DNA of 64,000 nucleotides from Pseudomonadota bacterium (GCA_018241265.1 JAFEEF010000036.1:92783-156782); one strand, 5' to 3'; positions 48,168 through 57,406 are shown, numbered from the stretch's first letter. Notes: generated by a model not told the origin, from the sequence alone. Numbers and translations are program-made.

Positions 48168-48236
48168 GCGTGCCCGGCCTCACGCGCTCGCGGGGTGCGG
48201 CCGCGCGTTGCCACGGAACTGTCACGAACCGCGCCT

Positions 48237-48258
48237 AGATTCGGACCTTCCCGAATCT
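48237..48258 (+). other. Small hairpin ahead of the sulfotransferase-like gene
   Basis: AGATTCGG and CCGAATCT form an 8-bp stem with a 6-nt loop, ending 12 nt before the ATG. It could limit ribosome access or mark transcript processing; no uridine run follows. Confidence 0.4.
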
Positions 48259-48270
48259 CGTCTCCGCGAC

Positions 48271-49038
48271 ATGAAAAAGAACGTCATCGTCCTGACCCAC
48301 GGCTGGACCGGCAGCTCGGTGTTCTCCGCGCTGTTCGGCCGCGCCGGCTACTGGCTGGGCAGCGAGACGATGCGCAAGCCCGACTACGACACCCACGAGA
48401 ACGCCGACCTCGTCGGCCTGAACCGGCGCCTGCTCGAAACCGGCCTGCCCGGCGTCGACCACGAGCACCGCTTCGCGTTCGAGGACGTCCATGCGCTCGA
48501 CCGCGCGACGCGCGAACTCGACCTGGCGCCTCACGCCGATTTCCTGGCGCGCTGCCATGCCAACGCGCCGTGGCTGTGGAAGGACCCGCGCCTGACCTGG
48601 ACGATCCGCGTCTGGGCGCGCCTGCTCGATCCGGCGACGACCGCCTACCTCGTGCTGACGCGCGACGACCGCCAGGCCTGGATCTCGGCGAACACGCGGC
48701 GGCACATCCAGAGCATGGCCTACACGCGCGCCTACAACCACGGCATCACGCAGTCCAACCTCGACTTCCTGCACGGCGCCGGCCTGCCCTGCCTGAAGAC
48801 GAGCTTCGAAGACCTGCTGCTCGCGCCGGATCAGACGCTCGCGCGGCTGAACGGCGCGTTCGACCTCGCGCTGACGATGTCGGACCTGACCCAGGTCTGC
48901 CGCGAACCGCTGCACCGCAAGAGCCGCGGCGTCGGCGACCTCGTGAAGGCCGCGCTGATCTACGCGAAGAACTACCACGAGCGCGACGGCCGCGGCCGCC
49001 GCGACGCGGCTACGAAGCGGCTGATGCTGCAGCCGTAG
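48271..49038 (+). CDS. Sulfotransferase-like protein
   Basis: This 255-residue protein opens VIVLTHGWTGSSVFSALFGRAGYWLG, a P-loop-like PAPS-binding start. PWLWKDPRLTWTIRVWARLL is the typical KDPR...W block of sulfotransferase_3-type proteins, and LVLTRDDRQAW supplies the 3'-phosphate-binding Arg region. The family moves sulfate from PAPS to hydroxyl or amino groups of glycans. I infer sulfation of the exopolysaccharide. No PAPS synthesis gene is in the window. It converges with the TPR gene, overlapping by 29 bp. Confidence 0.78.
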   Translation: MKKNVIVLTHGWTGSSVFSALFGRAGYWLGSETMRKPDYDTHENADLVGLNRRLLETGLPGVDHEHRFAFEDVHALDRATRELDLAPHADFLARCHANAPWLWKDPRLTWTIRVWARLLDPATTAYLVLTRDDRQAWISANTRRHIQSMAYTRAYNHGITQSNLDFLHGAGLPCLKTSFEDLLLAPDQTLARLNGAFDLALTMSDLTQVCREPLHRKSRGVGDLVKAALIYAKNYHERDGRGRRDAATKRLMLQP

Positions 49039-49744
49039 CCGGCCCGCTCGACGCCGCACCGCTCGCGGCATCGCCGGCAGCACCACTGGCCGCAAGCGGC
49101 GGCGGCTCGACCCACTTGCCCGCGGCGACCAGCCTGTCCTTCAGGTCGGTCTTCGGGAAGCCGAGCTGCATCGCCCGCTGGACCTCCGGCAATGCGCGAT
49201 CCAGGTCGCCGTGCTGCATGTAGATCAGCCCGACGTTGTAGTGCGTGAACGCGTCGTCCTTGGCCAGCATCGCGGCGACCTTGAGCTGCGCCACCGCCTC
49301 GTCCGGACGTTTGTTGTCGTAGAGGTAGAGCGCGTAGAGGTTGCGCACGATGGCGTCGTCGCTCGCGAAGCGGATCGCGCGCTCGAAGTAGCACTCGACC
49401 GGCCAGTTGACGCCCTGCGGCGTCGGCGTCTTCAGCTTCTGGCCCAGCCGCATCATCGCGAGCAGCGCGCGATGGTGATTGGGAAACGCACGCAGCGTGT
49501 AGTCGATGTCGCCGCCGATCGGCGACGACTTGCCGTGCACCAGTTGCTCGACCTCCGGCGTGAAGTGGTATTCCTCGACGATAGGCAGATGCCCGACCTG
49601 CTCGGTGCGGTAGTCGTACGGGCCGTAGCGGTTCTGCAGCGGGCCGCAGCCGGCGGCAGACACCTGCGCCTGCGCGCCTGCCTGCAGCGCGGCGAGCACG
49701 AGCGCCGCGCCCGCGGTACGCCACATCGTCGTCGTCGCCGCCAT
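49010..49744 (-). CDS. Exported tetratricopeptide-repeat protein
   Basis: This 244-residue protein has a signal peptide (cleavage near AQA-Q, residues 24-27) and two or three TPR-like units (about 120-205, for example AFTHYNVGLIYMQHGDLDRAL). The Ala/Ser-rich tail ASGAASSGPATAAASAAS is not a PEP-CTERM. AAGG is near the ATG at 49744; a second Met at 49726 is possible. It follows the ACP gene by 11 bp. The location is periplasm or outer membrane by inference, with a possible scaffold role in assembly. Its exact function is unknown. Confidence 0.82.
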   Translation of the reverse strand: MAATTTMWRTAGAALVLAALQAGAQAQVSAAGCGPLQNRYGPYDYRTEQVGHLPIVEEYHFTPEVEQLVHGKSSPIGGDIDYTLRAFPNHHRALLAMMRLGQKLKTPTPQGVNWPVECYFERAIRFASDDAIVRNLYALYLYDNKRPDEAVAQLKVAAMLAKDDAFTHYNVGLIYMQHGDLDRALPEVQRAMQLGFPKTDLKDRLVAAGKWVEPPPLAASGAAGDAASGAASSGPATAAASAAS

Positions 49745-49755
49745 CTCGACCTTGC

Positions 49756-50007
49756 TCAGCCCGCGAGCTTCGCGTCGACGAAATCGATCAGCGAGCCGAC
49801 GGTGGCGAAGGTCGCGCCGTCGATGTCGTCGTCGTCGATCGCGAGGCCGAACTGTTCCTCGAGCCCGGTGATCAGCGACACGACCGCCATCGAGTCGAGC
49901 TCGGGCACCGCGCCGAGCAGGTGCGTGTCACGTGTGAACGAGGCCGAGCGGCCGTTGAGGTTCAGGACCTCGTCGAGCAATCGAAGCACGCGGGGTGCGA
50001 CATCCAT
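49756..50007 (-). CDS. Acyl carrier protein (exosortase A-associated)
   Basis: This 83-residue four-helix carrier has the phosphopantetheine attachment Ser in PELDSMAVVSLITGLEEQF. An acidic helix III follows (AIDDDDIDG). The start is ATG 50007, 7 nt from an AGGAG; a TTG one codon earlier is less well spaced. It is divergent from the acyl-CoA ligase-like gene, a likely partner that could load an acid onto the carrier. It differs in sequence from the FkbH-linked carrier at 35585. Confidence 0.9.
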   Translation of the reverse strand: MDVAPRVLRLLDEVLNLNGRSASFTRDTHLLGAVPELDSMAVVSLITGLEEQFGLAIDDDDIDGATFATVGSLIDFVDAKLAG

Positions 50008-50014
50008 CAAGCTG

Positions 50015-50019
50015 CTCCT
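50015..50019 (-). promoter_or_regulatory. Ribosome-binding site for the second acyl carrier protein
   Basis: On the minus strand AGGAG lies 7 nt before the ATG at 50007 and 4 nt before the upstream TTG. This favours the ATG. Confidence 0.6.
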
Positions 50020-50043
50020 GCATGCGGGAACCCAAGCCGAATC

Positions 50044-50074
50044 ATTCTACGGGCGATGCCTGCGCGGACAGCAA
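50044..50074 (-). promoter_or_regulatory. Weak candidate promoter for the ACP-TPR operon
   Basis: On the minus strand TTGCTG (50069-50074) and TAGAAT (50044-50049) are separated by 19 bp. The -10 is one base from consensus, but the -35 is poor and the spacer long, so this is only a candidate. Confidence 0.25.
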
Positions 50075-50187
50075 TGGCCATTCGTGGCGTACTGCGCATC
50101 CGCGCGCTGGGGCGCGGCCTCCACGGCACGGCGCGGCGAGACGCTGTGCCATACTTTTCGGTCGCCTGGTTCACTGCCCCTGCCTGC

Positions 50188-51762
50188 ATGCGCGTATCCG
50201 CCCTGTTGCCCGAGCTGATCCATGTCGCGGCCGAACGGGCGCCCGACGCGACCGCGCTGACCGCCGGCGGCGCATCGCTGACCTATGGCGGGCTCGATGC
50301 GTCGGTGCGCGCGTTCGCCGCCGGGCTGATCGAGCTCGGCGTGACCCGCGGCGCGCGGGTCGGCATCTACCTCGACAAGCGCTTCGAGTTCGTCGTGGCG
50401 GCCTTCGGCGCGACGGCGGCCGGCGCCGTGTTCGTGCCGCTCAATCCGCTGCTGAAGCCCGAGCAGGTCGCGTTCATCCTGCAGGACTGCGACGTGCGCC
50501 TGCTCGTCACGTCACCCGAGCGGCTGCCGCTGCTCGCGCCGGTGCTGCCGGGCTGTGCCGGCGTGCAGCATGTGGTCGTCACCGATCCGGCGCCTCCGGG
50601 ATCCGATGCGATCGGCTGGCAGCAGTTGCTCGGCGCGGCGCCGCGCCCGGGACATCGGGTGATCGACACCGACATGGCGGCGATCCTCTACACGTCGGGC
50701 AGCACCGGCAAGCCCAAGGGCGTGGTGCTGTCCCATCGCAACATGGTGGCGGGCGCGCAGAGCGTCGCGTCGTACCTGGAGAACCGCGCCGGCGACACCC
50801 TGCTCGCGGCCTTGCCGCTGTCGTTCGATGCCGGCTTCAGCCAGCTCACGACCGCGTTCCACAGCGGCGCGCGCGTCGTGCTGCTGAACTACCTCTTGCC
50901 GCGCGACGTGCTGAAGGCGCTGGAGCGCGAGCAGGTCACCGGCCTGACCGCGGTGCCGCCGCTCTACATCCAGCTCGCGCAGCTCGAATGGCCGGCCGCG
51001 ATCGATGCGACGCTGCGCTATTTCGCGAACACCGGCGGCCGCATGCCGCGCGAGACCTTGGCGCTGCTGCGCCGGCGCGTGCCGAGCGCGAAGCCGTTCC
51101 TGATGTACGGCCTCACCGAAGCATTCCGCTCGACCTATCTGCCGCCCGACGAGGTCGATCGGCGTCCCGATTCGATCGGCAAGGCGATACCGAACGCCGA
51201 GATCCTCGTGCTGCGCGACGACGGCACGCCGTGCGCGGCCGACGAGCCCGGCGAGCTCGTGCATCGCGGCGCGCTCGTCGGCATGGGCTACTGGAACGAT
51301 CCGGAGAAGACCGCGGAGCGCTACAAGCTGCTGCCGGGCCGCGAAGCCGGCCTGCAATTGCCGGAGTACGCGGTGTACTCGGGCGACACCGTGCGGCGCG
51401 ATGCCGAAGGCTTCCTCTACTTCATCGGCCGGCGCGACGAGATGATCAAGACCTCGGGCTACCGCATCAGCCCGACCGAGGTCGAAGAGGTGCTCTACGC
51501 GACGAAGATGGTCGGCGAATGCGTCGCGTTCGGCGTCGAGCATCCGGTGCTCGGCCAGAGCATCCAGGTGATCGCGACGGCGCCGGCCGGCGCGGCGACG
51601 GTCGACGTCGCGTCGCTGATCGCGCAGTGCAAGAGCCGCATGCCGGCCTACATGGTCCCCGCCTCGATCGACGTGCGCGGCGGCCCGCTGCCGCGCAACC
51701 CGAACGGCAAGATCGACCGCAAGCTGCTCGCCACCGAATGGGGCGAGAGGAAGAGCGCATGA
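50188..51762 (+). CDS. Acyl-CoA ligase (AMP-dependent), exosortase A-associated (TIGR03098-like)
   Basis: This 524-residue ANL-superfamily enzyme has the nucleotide loop YTSGSTGKPKG (168-178), MYGLTEAFRSTYLP, YSGDTVRRDAEG and a C-terminal catalytic lysine in NPNGKIDRK. The ligase would adenylate an acid and pass it to CoA or to the divergent carrier protein. This type is conserved beside the PLP decarboxylase in exosortase A loci. The true start is taken as ATG 50188, which gives the family N-terminus MRVSALLPELI. Confidence 0.93.
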   Translation: MRVSALLPELIHVAAERAPDATALTAGGASLTYGGLDASVRAFAAGLIELGVTRGARVGIYLDKRFEFVVAAFGATAAGAVFVPLNPLLKPEQVAFILQDCDVRLLVTSPERLPLLAPVLPGCAGVQHVVVTDPAPPGSDAIGWQQLLGAAPRPGHRVIDTDMAAILYTSGSTGKPKGVVLSHRNMVAGAQSVASYLENRAGDTLLAALPLSFDAGFSQLTTAFHSGARVVLLNYLLPRDVLKALEREQVTGLTAVPPLYIQLAQLEWPAAIDATLRYFANTGGRMPRETLALLRRRVPSAKPFLMYGLTEAFRSTYLPPDEVDRRPDSIGKAIPNAEILVLRDDGTPCAADEPGELVHRGALVGMGYWNDPEKTAERYKLLPGREAGLQLPEYAVYSGDTVRRDAEGFLYFIGRRDEMIKTSGYRISPTEVEEVLYATKMVGECVAFGVEHPVLGQSIQVIATAPAGAATVDVASLIAQCKSRMPAYMVPASIDVRGGPLPRNPNGKIDRKLLATEWGERKSA

Positions 51763-52991
51763 CGGGCGCACCGGTCCATGCGCCGATGACGCAGTTCGCC
51801 GTGAAGGACGGCGAGCTGATCGTCGGCGGCGTGCCGCTGTCGCGCCTGGCGGCACGCGTCGGCCGGACGCCGTTCTATGCCTACGACCGCCAGGCGCTGA
51901 CCGCGCGCGTGGCGTCCTTGCGCGCGGCCTTCCCGCGCGCCGTGAAGCTGCACTACGCGATGAAGGCCAACCCGATGCCGGCGCTCGTCGGCCACATGGC
52001 ATCGCTGGTCGATGGCATCGACGTGGCGTCGGCCGGCGAGTTGAAGATCGCGCTCGACGCCGGCGCCGATCCGCACGAGGTCAGCTTCGCCGGCCCCGGC
52101 AAGCGCGACGCCGAGCTGCGCCAGGCGGCTGCAGCCGGCGTGCTGATCAACGTCGAGGCGATGCGCGAGATCGTCGTGCTCGAAGACGTCGCCCGCGAGC
52201 TCGGCATCGCGCCGCGCGTCGCGGTGCGCGTGAACCCCGACTTCGAGCTGAAGGGCTCGGGCATGAAGATGGGCGGCGGGCCGAAGCAGTTCGGCATCGA
52301 CGTCGAACAGATCCCCGAGCTCCTGGTCGAGATCGGCCGGCGCGGCCTCGCCTTCGAAGGCTTCCATCTGTTCGGAGGCTCGCAGAACCTGCGCGCCGAG
52401 TCGATCCGCGATGCACAGAACCAGGCCTACGACCTGGCGCTGCGACTCGCCGGGCATGCGCCGGCGCCGGTGCGCTTCCTGAACCTCGGCGGCGGCATGG
52501 GCATCCCGTACTTCCCCGGCGAGCAAGCGCTCGATGCGACGCCGATCGGTGCCAACCTCGCACAGCTGGTCGAGCGTGCCCGCAGCGACCTGCCGCAAGC
52601 CTCGATCGTCATCGAGCTCGGCCGCTACCTCGTCGGCGAGGCCGGCGTCTACGTGACGCGCGTGATCGACCGCAAGGTCTCGCGCGGTCAGGTCTTCCTC
52701 GTCACCGACGGCGGGCTCCACCATCACCTGTCCGCCTCCGGCAACTTCGGTCAGGTGGTGCGCAAGAACTATCCGGTCATGATCGGCACCCGCGCCGGCG
52801 ACGGGCCGCGCGAGACCGCTTCGGTGGTCGGCCCGCTGTGCACGCCGCTCGACCTGCTGGCCGATCGCATGAGCCTCGCAGTCGCCGGGCCGGGCGACCT
52901 GGTGGTCGTATTCCAGTCGGGTGCCTACGGCGCGAGCGCGAGCCCGCAGCGCTTTCTCGGCCACCCCGATTGCGTCGAAGTGCTGGTCTGA
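51759..52991 (+). CDS. PLP-dependent decarboxylase, exosortase A system-associated (TIGR03099-like)
   Basis: This 410-residue fold-type III enzyme is of the ornithine/diaminopimelate decarboxylase group. Lys69 in HYAMKANPMPAL is the pyridoxal phosphate anchor. NLGGGMGIPYFPGE is the phosphate-binding glycine stretch, and VVGPLCTPLDLL and FQSGAYGASASPQRF complete the site. It probably decarboxylates an amino acid to an amine that is attached to an activated acyl group; the substrate is unknown. It overlaps the ligase gene by 4 bp and is followed by an O-antigen-ligase paralogue with no space. Confidence 0.92.
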   Translation: MTGAPVHAPMTQFAVKDGELIVGGVPLSRLAARVGRTPFYAYDRQALTARVASLRAAFPRAVKLHYAMKANPMPALVGHMASLVDGIDVASAGELKIALDAGADPHEVSFAGPGKRDAELRQAAAAGVLINVEAMREIVVLEDVARELGIAPRVAVRVNPDFELKGSGMKMGGGPKQFGIDVEQIPELLVEIGRRGLAFEGFHLFGGSQNLRAESIRDAQNQAYDLALRLAGHAPAPVRFLNLGGGMGIPYFPGEQALDATPIGANLAQLVERARSDLPQASIVIELGRYLVGEAGVYVTRVIDRKVSRGQVFLVTDGGLHHHLSASGNFGQVVRKNYPVMIGTRAGDGPRETASVVGPLCTPLDLLADRMSLAVAGPGDLVVVFQSGAYGASASPQRFLGHPDCVEVLV

Positions 52992-55042
52992 ACCGCGCTG
53001 CGCATGGCGCCGTCGCGCTGGCGGCGCTGGCCGGCGGCTTCTGGATCGCGGTCCACCACCCGATCGCGCCCGCGGCCGCCATGCTCGGCTTCGGCACCAT
53101 CGCGCTCGTCGCGGCACGCTGGCCGCAAGCCTGGCTGACGCTGCTGCCGGCCGCGCTGCCGTGGCTGGACTTCGCGCCCTGGACCGGCTGGGTCGCGGTC
53201 GGCGAATTCGACCTGCTCGTGCTGGCGGCGATCGCTGCAGGCCATGCGCGGCTCGCGTGGCGCGACGAGCCGGCATCGCGGTGGCCGAAGCCGGTGACGG
53301 GCATCGCCGCGCTGCTCGCTCTCACGCTCGCGATCGGCATCGCTCGCGGCGTCCTCGACGCAACGCCGTCGACGTCGGGCTGGTTCCAGTCCTACCTCGA
53401 TCCGCTCAACACCTGGCGCGTCGCGAAGAGCCTGGCCTGGACGCTGTTGCTGCTGCCGCTGCTGCTGCGCGCGTTGCGCGACTCGGCCGATGCGACCTAC
53501 GAGCGCATCGCCCGCGGCATGCTGATCGGCCTCGCGCTCGTCGCGTTCGCGGTGCTGCGCGAGCGCGTCGCCTATCCGGGCTGGCTCGACTTCACGAAGC
53601 CCTACCGCACGGTCGCGTGGTTCTGGGAGATGCACGTCGGCGGCGCGGCGATCGATGCCTATGTCGCGCTCGCCACGCCGTTCGCGGCCTGGGCGCTGTG
53701 GCATGCGACGACGCCATGGCGCTGGTCGTGCGCGGCGCTGCTCGCGCTCCTCGTCCTCTATGCGGGCCTCACGACCTTCTCGCGCGGCGTCTACCTCGCG
53801 GTCGGCGCCCCGCTCGCATGGCTCGGGCTCTGGCTGTCGCACGGCCACTTCGGGCTCGATCTGCGCCGCTGGATGCTGCGCGTCGCGCTCGCGCTCATCG
53901 CGGCCGCGCTGCTCGCGGCGGTCGTCGCCTGGATCGAGGATCGCTACGGCCTGTCGGGCGTGATCGCGGCGCTGGTGCTGCAGGTCGGCGTCTGGCTCGC
54001 GTGGACCGCGAGCGAGCGCACGCGACGCTGGCGGCGCGGCGCCGGACTGGCGCTGGCCGCCACCCTGCTGGTCGAGGTGGTCGTGGTGCTCGGCGCCGGC
54101 TCGTTCATGCTGTCGCGCTTCGCGAGCAGCGAGCACGACTTCGACAACCGCGTCGCCCACTGGAAGAGCGGCATCGGCCTGATCGCCACGCCGGTCGATG
54201 GGCTGATCGGCATCGGCATCGGCCGGCTGCCGGCGCACTATGTCCGCACCGGGCCGCGCCATGAACTGTCGGGCAGCGCACGCTACGACCCCGGGCCGCC
54301 GCCGGCGGTGCTGCTCGCCGGCGCGCCGACGTCGCCGCGGCTGACCGGCCTGATGCGCCTGACGCAGCGCGTGCCGCTAGCGACGACCGGCCACTACCGC
54401 GCGACCCTGGTGACGCACGTCGACAAGCCGGCGGTCATCGGCATCGCGGTCTGCGAAACGCACCTGATCTACGCGCGCGCCTGCCAGGACAACGACATCC
54501 AGTTGCTGCCCGACGGACCGGCACGGCGCGACGTGGTGCTCGAAGGCGATCCGCTCACCCGCGGCCCGGCCTGGGCGCCGCGCGAGGCGGTGCTCGCGCT
54601 GGCGGTGCTGACGCCGGGCGTCGACGTGCGCCTCGAACGGATCTCGCTGCAGGCGCCCGACGGCCGCGAACTGCTCGCCAACGGCGACTTCGCCGCCGGC
54701 CTGGCGCACTGGTTCCCGTCGGCGGTCTACTACTACCTGCCGTGGCACATCGACAACCTGCTCCTGGAGGTGCTGATCGAGCGCGGCGCGCTCGGCCTGG
54801 TCGCGCTCGGGCTGCTCGCCGGCGGCGCGGCCTGGCTGCCGTTCTCGGCGGGCGGACGCGCGCGGACCTGGGCGCCATTCCTCGCCGCGTCGCTCTATGG
54901 CGTGCTGCTGGTCGGTCTGGTCAGCAGCGTGATGGATGCGCCGCGCGTCGCGCTGCTCGCGCTGCTGCTCGCCTGCCTGGGCTACACGGCAGCCGCAGGC
55001 AGCGGCCGTCCGCCAACCGCGTCGCCGGCAGCGCCTGCCTGA
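52988..55042 (+). CDS. O-antigen ligase-like membrane protein, paralogue of the fused ligase
   Basis: This is a 684-codon polytopic inner-membrane protein. Shared blocks with residues 1-810 of the protein at 40091-43747 are [28 protein letters not shown], an HxK segment (FDNRVAHWK) and [13 protein letters not shown] periplasmic, possibly carbohydrate-binding, insert lies at about 450-590. It stops after the last membrane segment, without a beta-helix. No ATG or GTG suits the alignment: homology begins at the CTG at 52988, overlapping the decarboxylase stop (CTGA). An ATG at 52838 gives an implausible Arg-rich leader. The gene is confident; its start is not. Confidence 0.86.
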   Translation: MNRAAHGAVALAALAGGFWIAVHHPIAPAAAMLGFGTIALVAARWPQAWLTLLPAALPWLDFAPWTGWVAVGEFDLLVLAAIAAGHARLAWRDEPASRWPKPVTGIAALLALTLAIGIARGVLDATPSTSGWFQSYLDPLNTWRVAKSLAWTLLLLPLLLRALRDSADATYERIARGMLIGLALVAFAVLRERVAYPGWLDFTKPYRTVAWFWEMHVGGAAIDAYVALATPFAAWALWHATTPWRWSCAALLALLVLYAGLTTFSRGVYLAVGAPLAWLGLWLSHGHFGLDLRRWMLRVALALIAAALLAAVVAWIEDRYGLSGVIAALVLQVGVWLAWTASERTRRWRRGAGLALAATLLVEVVVVLGAGSFMLSRFASSEHDFDNRVAHWKSGIGLIATPVDGLIGIGIGRLPAHYVRTGPRHELSGSARYDPGPPPAVLLAGAPTSPRLTGLMRLTQRVPLATTGHYRATLVTHVDKPAVIGIAVCETHLIYARACQDNDIQLLPDGPARRDVVLEGDPLTRGPAWAPREAVLALAVLTPGVDVRLERISLQAPDGRELLANGDFAAGLAHWFPSAVYYYLPWHIDNLLLEVLIERGALGLVALGLLAGGAAWLPFSAGGRARTWAPFLAASLYGVLLVGLVSSVMDAPRVALLALLLACLGYTAAAGSGRPPTASPAAPA

Positions 55043-55143
55043 AGCCGCAGGGCACCGAGGCCGCAGGGCACCGCGGGTATCATCGCCGGGCTCCGGCAGC
55101 GGCCTCGCCGCGCGCCTCCCCCGCTCAAGCTCTCCACCATCGC

Positions 55144-56151
55144 ATGAAGATCCTCGTGACCGGCGCTGCCGGTTTCATCGGCATGACCACGTCGCTGAAG
55201 CTCCTCGAGCGCGGCGACGAGGTCGTCGGCATCGACAACCTCAACGACTACTACGACGTCACGCTGAAAGAGGCGCGGCTGCGCCGGCTCGAGCCGCATG
55301 CGCGCTTTCGTTTCGTCAAGCTCGACGTCGCCGACCGCGCCGGCATGGCCGAGCTGTTCGCCGCCGAGAAGTTCGACCGGGTGATCCACCTCGCGGCGCA
55401 GGCCGGCGTGCGCTATTCGCTGAAGAACCCGCACGCCTACGTCGACAGCAACCTCGTCGGCTTCATGAACATCCTCGAGGGCTGCCGGCACGGCAAGGTG
55501 CAGCACCTCGCCTATGCATCGAGCTCCAGCGTCTACGGCGGCAACACCCGCATGCCGTTTTCCGAGCACGACAGCGTCGACCATCCGGTGAGCCTGTACG
55601 CCGCGACCAAGAAGGCCAACGAGCTGATGGCGCATACCTACAGCCATCTCTACGGCCTGCCGACGACGGGGTTGCGCTTCTTCACGGTCTACGGGCCGTG
55701 GGGACGACCGGACATGGCGCTCTTCCTCTTCACGAAGGCGATCCTCGAAGGCCGGCCGATCGACGTCTACAACCACGGCCGCATGCAGCGCGACTTCACC
55801 TACGTCGACGACATCGCCGAAGGCGTCGTGCGCGTGATCGACCATGTCGCGGCGCCCAACCCCGATTACCGCGCCGAGACGCCCGATCCCGGCACGAGCA
55901 ACGTGCCGTTCCGGGTCTTCAACATCGGCAACCACCATCCGGTGCCGCTGATGGACTTCATCGCCTGCATCGAGAAGGCGCTCGGCCGCACCGCCGACAA
56001 GAACCTGCTGCCGCTGCAGGACGGCGACGTGCCGGCGACCTATGCCGACGTCGAGAGCCTCGAGCAATGGACCGGCTTCAAGCCGGCCACGTCGATCGAG
56101 ACCGGCATCGGGCGCTTCGTCGCGTGGTATCGCGACTACTACCGCGTCTAG
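55144..56151 (+). CDS. NAD-dependent epimerase, UDP-glucuronate 4-epimerase-like
   Basis: This 335-residue SDR-family enzyme has GAAGFIG at residues 8-14, SSSSVYGG (catalytic Ser), YAATK (Tyr152, Lys156) and [15 protein letters not shown]. The last is typical of the UDP-GlcA epimerase branch rather than GalE. It would make UDP-galacturonic acid for the polymer. UDP-glucuronic acid must come from elsewhere, as no clear UDP-glucose dehydrogenase is seen here. It is the last gene of the exopolysaccharide locus and ends in an inverted repeat. Confidence 0.9.
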   Translation: MKILVTGAAGFIGMTTSLKLLERGDEVVGIDNLNDYYDVTLKEARLRRLEPHARFRFVKLDVADRAGMAELFAAEKFDRVIHLAAQAGVRYSLKNPHAYVDSNLVGFMNILEGCRHGKVQHLAYASSSSVYGGNTRMPFSEHDSVDHPVSLYAATKKANELMAHTYSHLYGLPTTGLRFFTVYGPWGRPDMALFLFTKAILEGRPIDVYNHGRMQRDFTYVDDIAEGVVRVIDHVAAPNPDYRAETPDPGTSNVPFRVFNIGNHHPVPLMDFIACIEKALGRTADKNLLPLQDGDVPATYADVESLEQWTGFKPATSIETGIGRFVAWYRDYYRV

Positions 56152-56196
56152 GGCCTGTTCACAGTTCGGAAGCCGGTGCGAAGTGTGAACAGGCCC
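56151..56196. terminator. 13-bp perfect inverted repeat between convergent genes
   Basis: GGGCCTGTTCACA and TGTGAACAGGCCC enclose a 20-nt loop. The left arm starts at the last base of the epimerase stop codon, and the right arm ends 20 bp before the convergent phosphatidylserine decarboxylase stop. There is no uridine run, so a two-way structural terminator is only likely. Confidence 0.5.
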
Positions 56197-56215
56197 TGGT
56201 GCACGGTCGTCGGCT

Positions 56216-57058
56216 TCAGCGCGTCGCCATCGGCTCGCCGAGCCGGATCGTGCGGCCGGCCGACCAGGCCGGATCGAAGCGCAGGCCCTGCGGCGGGAAC
56301 AGCAGCACGACGGTCGAACCGAGCAGGAAGCGGCCCATCTCTTCGCCCTGGCGCAGCGCGATCGTGCGATCGTCATAGCGCCAGTCGCGCAGATGCCCGG
56401 GACGCGGCGGGTTGACCACGCCGTGCCACACCGTCGCCATGCTGCCGACGATCGTCGCGCCGACGAGCGCCAGCACGAAGCGGCCGCAGGCCGAGTCGAA
56501 CACGCAGACGACGCGCTCGTTGCGCGCGAAGAGGCCCGGCACGCCGCGCGCGGTGACCGGATTCACCGAGAACAGCGCACCCGGCACATGCGTCATGCGC
56601 GCCAGACGGGCATCGCACGGCATGTGGATGCGGTGGTAGTCCTTCGGGCTGAGATACAGCGTCGCGTAGTGGCCGTTCTCGAAGCCGCGTGCAAGGTCCG
56701 CATCGCCGCCGACCAGCGCCAGCGTCGAGTAGTCGTGACCCTTGGCCTGGAAGATGCGATCGCCTTCGATCGCGCCGAACTGGCTGATCGCGCCGTCGAC
56801 CGGACACACCAGATCGGCCTGCGCGATCGGCCGGGCACCCGGCTTCAACGCACGCGTGAAGAAGTCGTTGAAGGTCGGATAGCTACCCGGCTCCGGGTCG
56901 GCCGCCTCGCTCATGTCGACGCCGTAGCGATCGATGAACGACCGGATCGCCGCGGTCGTCAGCGCGCCGCCGCGCGCACGCGCCGCCCAACCGGCCAGCG
57001 CGGTCAGCGCCTGCTTGGGCAGCAGGTATTGGGGCAGGACGGCGAGGCGGTCGGACAC
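56216..57058 (-). CDS. psd: Phosphatidylserine decarboxylase proenzyme
   Basis: This membrane-associated pyruvoyl enzyme converts phosphatidylserine to phosphatidylethanolamine. Family motifs are TFNDFFTR, PVDGAISQFG, QAKGHDYS, LSPKDYHRIHMP and the self-cleavage site LGST near the C-terminus, where cleavage yields the pyruvoyl subunit. I use the GTG at 57058 (280 residues), which matches the family length. An ATG at 57223 would add 55 residues of low-complexity sequence. It is not part of the polysaccharide operon. Confidence 0.92.
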   Translation of the reverse strand: MSDRLAVLPQYLLPKQALTALAGWAARARGGALTTAAIRSFIDRYGVDMSEAADPEPGSYPTFNDFFTRALKPGARPIAQADLVCPVDGAISQFGAIEGDRIFQAKGHDYSTLALVGGDADLARGFENGHYATLYLSPKDYHRIHMPCDARLARMTHVPGALFSVNPVTARGVPGLFARNERVVCVFDSACGRFVLALVGATIVGSMATVWHGVVNPPRPGHLRDWRYDDRTIALRQGEEMGRFLLGSTVVLLFPPQGLRFDPAWSAGRTIRLGEPMATR

Positions 57059-57247
57059 GAGTGGCGGCGCGGCGGGCGGCCATTCTATCGGCGCGGCTTC
57101 CTCCGGGGAGCGGCGGGCGGCAGCGTGTAGGACAAACCGCAGCCGGCGGAGCGCGGTGCGCCCACAGGGGGGCGGCGCGGGGAGCGACACCGTCGAGAAC
57201 GGCCGCACGTTACCGTGAGCCACCTTTCAATTCCAGGGGAGACTCGC

Positions 57248-57406
57248 ATGACGCTGGGTACCATACTCTTGATCATCCTGCTGCTCTTGTTGGTCGGCGC
57301 GATACCGGCCTGGCCGTACAGCCGCGGCTGGGGCTACGGCCCGAGCGGCGGCCTGGGGCTGGTGCTGGTGGTGCTGCTGGTGTTGTTCCTGATGGGACGG
57401 ATCTAG
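57248..57406 (+). CDS. DUF3309 family small membrane protein
   Basis: This is a 52-residue peptide. Two hydrophobic stretches (residues 2-20 and 35-50) flank WPYSRGWGYGPSGG, the pattern of DUF3309. An AGGGGA lies 7 nt before the ATG. Members are common in alpha- and betaproteobacteria and often stress-related, but no role is known. It is monocistronic and divergent from the decarboxylase. Confidence 0.85.
   Translation: MTLGTILLIILLLLLVGAIPAWPYSRGWGYGPSGGLGLVLVVLLVLFLMGRI

Noticed and set aside
49010..49065. PEP-CTERM sorting tail on the exported TPR protein
   Set aside because: The C-terminus is Ala/Ser-rich but has no PEP motif, no membrane helix and no basic end.
52838..52987. Upstream ATG start for the second ligase paralogue
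   Set aside because: It would add an Arg/Pro-rich leader that overlaps the decarboxylase by 150 bp in another frame and has no match in the paralogue.
57059..57223. Longer N-terminus for phosphatidylserine decarboxylase from an ATG at 57223
   Set aside because: The extra 55 residues are low in complexity and unlike the family. The GTG at 57058 gives the normal length.
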